From the NCBI GenBank assembly GCA_017444785.1, contig JAFSVX010000021.1, forward strand, positions 1 through 34,310: a stretch of 34,310 nt of DNA, in the 5' to 3' direction. The notes beneath the pieces were generated by a model, which was not told the origin of the DNA, did no database searches, and saw nothing but the letters and a program-made list of their open reading frames with translations. Positions within the stretch are counted from its first letter, which is position 1. Each line of letters starts with the position of its first letter. Made by a program: the position numbers and the translations under genes. Below, piece by piece: positions 33,472 to 34,310 of the stretch. The stretch is from Clostridia bacterium (GTDB lineage Bacteria > Bacillota > Clostridia > Christensenellales > UBA1242).

Positions 33472-33876
33472 ATGGCAAAAACTGCAACCAACACCAAGAC
33501 AAGAACTGAGGGCATGACAAAAATACTCAAATATCTTTAAAGCTTATTTATCGCACTTATTGTCACATTTGCAAGCATCATGATATTTGCATTTGTTATA
33601 AAGTGGGCAAATATTCCAGACAGTGCAATCACACCTGTCAACCTTGTTATCAAGGCGTTCAGCGTCTTTCTTGGATCAATATTCTTGACCAAAAACGGCA
33701 CAAAAGGTCTTATCAATGGTGTTTTGTTTGCCCTTATTTATACAATGCTTTCCTTCACCACTTTCAGCCTGCTTGCAGGCGAGTTTGTGCTTGGCATGGG
33801 GCTTGTTTCTGACTTTGCCTTCAACACCATTGCTGGCGCCATCGGAGGCATCATGGGCGCAAACTTAAAGAAATAA
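33472..33876 (+). pseudogene. TIGR04086-type membrane protein with a premature stop (paralogue of 2691-3089)
   Basis: This frame matches the intact gene at 2691-3089 from MAKT through the end (GAIGGIMGANLKK). Codon 23 is TAA (33538-33540), where the paralogue has Lys (AAA) in ILKYIKSLF. The remaining frame is open and conserved, with the four membrane helices intact. No Shine-Dalgarno precedes the ATG, while the paralogue has a good one. Re-initiation could only occur at an ATG at 33580, which would cut off the first helix. So it is probably a recent pseudogene. It is the only plus-strand gene remnant in the window and lies next to a BspA-like gene that is transcribed toward it. Confidence 0.85.
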
Positions 33877-34000
33877 ATCATATTTTTTCAAACAAACGTT
33901 TATTTAATGAATTTTTATTTCTCATAGTTTCATAAGAATAAAAAAATGCTAAATAAATATAAAGACAAATCTTCATTTTACTGTGAATTTTATGTAACAA

Positions 34001-34033
34001 AAAACAGGTGTGGTTGAATCTTACACCTGTTTT
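34001..34033. terminator. Bidirectional terminator between the pseudogene and the BspA-like gene
   Basis: AAAACAGGTGT pairs perfectly (11 bp) with ACACCTGTTTT around a loop of 11 bases. It can end the convergent transcripts from both sides. Confidence 0.75.
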
Positions 34034-34102
34034 CATCTTAACTTTCATATAATTATTTTAAGTAAAAGCGGATATTGTCTGTTTAATACTTCTATTTTTC
34101 TC

Positions 34103-34310
34103 CTACACATTTCGTTTCCAGTAATAATAATCATATGTGGATTTTATCATAGTTGCATTTCCTGATAAATCAGTTGATGATACTGTAACACTATCTCCGC
34201 TTGTTGCAGAATATGTTTGTGTCACATACCATCCACTTAATGTTCTGAAAGTAACACTATTAAGACTATAACACTCATAGAATGGATGCATTCCAATAAA
34301 TGTCACTCCA
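34103..34310 (-). CDS. BspA-type leucine-rich-repeat surface protein, C-terminal end (runs off right edge)
   Basis: The last 68 or so codons are in the window; the frame is open to the edge, and the apparent GTG start at 34306 is internal. GMHPFYECYSLNSVTF is one LRR_5/BspA repeat unit (FxxCxxLxSVxF). A terminal segment follows: SGWYVTQTYSAT, then SVTVSSTDLSGNA and the end YYYWKRNV. This ending is typical of BspA-family proteins in gut Firmicutes, whose C-termini often finish in YxWKR. Such proteins are secreted and thought to bind host or neighbouring cells. There is no cell-wall anchor motif. Confidence 0.78.
   Translation of the reverse strand, partial: GVTFIGMHPFYECYSLNSVTFRTLSGWYVTQTYSATSGDSVTVSSTDLSGNATMIKSTYDYYYWKRNV

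Overview
This AT-rich window looks like a chromosomal core segment from an uncultured low-GC Firmicute of the class Clostridia, perhaps a gut lineage. The assignment is my inference. It rests on the gene order (rpsO-pnp-ylxY, rpsB-tsf-frr-uppS-cdsA-rseP, ruvC-ruvA-ruvB-queA-tgt-yajC, ymfF-like next to ftsK), the Shine-Dalgarno-rich starts and a BspA-type surface protein at the right edge. Every intact gene is on the minus strand. The only plus-strand coding remnant is a broken TIGR04086-type membrane gene near the right end. No rRNA, tRNA or CRISPR was seen.

Read in transcription order (right to left): the C-terminal end of a BspA-like protein; secD-secF; recJ-rel (overlapping); rpsO-pnp; a ylxY-like degenerate deacetylase; nifS with a NifU-like scaffold; a small YtxH-like protein; ruvX with two tandem DUF1292 genes; rpsB-tsf; a 619-bp gap where pyrH would be expected; frr, a small unknown gene, uppS and cdsA; rseP (frameshifted, with dxr absent from its usual place); a PolC-derived protein that stops after the exonuclease domain; a VanZ-like protein; ruvC-ruvA-ruvB; an RBBP9/YdeN-like hydrolase; queA; tgt; a small GIY-YIG nuclease; yajC; a TIGR04086 membrane protein; a non-catalytic M16 protein; and the N-terminal third or so of FtsK/SpoIIIE, cut by the left edge.

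The genes are mostly housekeeping: Sec translocation, translation, RNA turnover, the stringent response, Holliday-junction processing, queuosine tRNA modification, isoprenoid and phospholipid synthesis, and Fe-S assembly. Several are reduced or degenerate: exonuclease-only PolC, a NifU lacking two of three ligand cysteines, and M16 and deacetylase proteins without catalytic residues.

The most unusual content lies between the genes, where I see three families of structured repeats. (1) A ~180-bp element starting AGTTCCGCC sits in three successive gaps of the ruv-queA-tgt cluster. It folds into a long imperfect hairpin with an invariant AAC/AAC internal loop and covarying stems, and it begins on or next to stop codons; in ruvB it supplies the last codons. 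(2) A 408-bp unit encodes only the GIY-YIG nuclease between perfect 17-bp terminal inverted repeats. Two nearby cloverleaf-like, gene-free elements have related ends. (3) A ~125-bp element with GGCGAAAA-type inverted ends wraps the transcription terminators of tsf and pnp. A partial copy lies at the tgt stop codon, and 50-bp tandem repeats lie beside the pnp copy. These are the best candidates for something undescribed.
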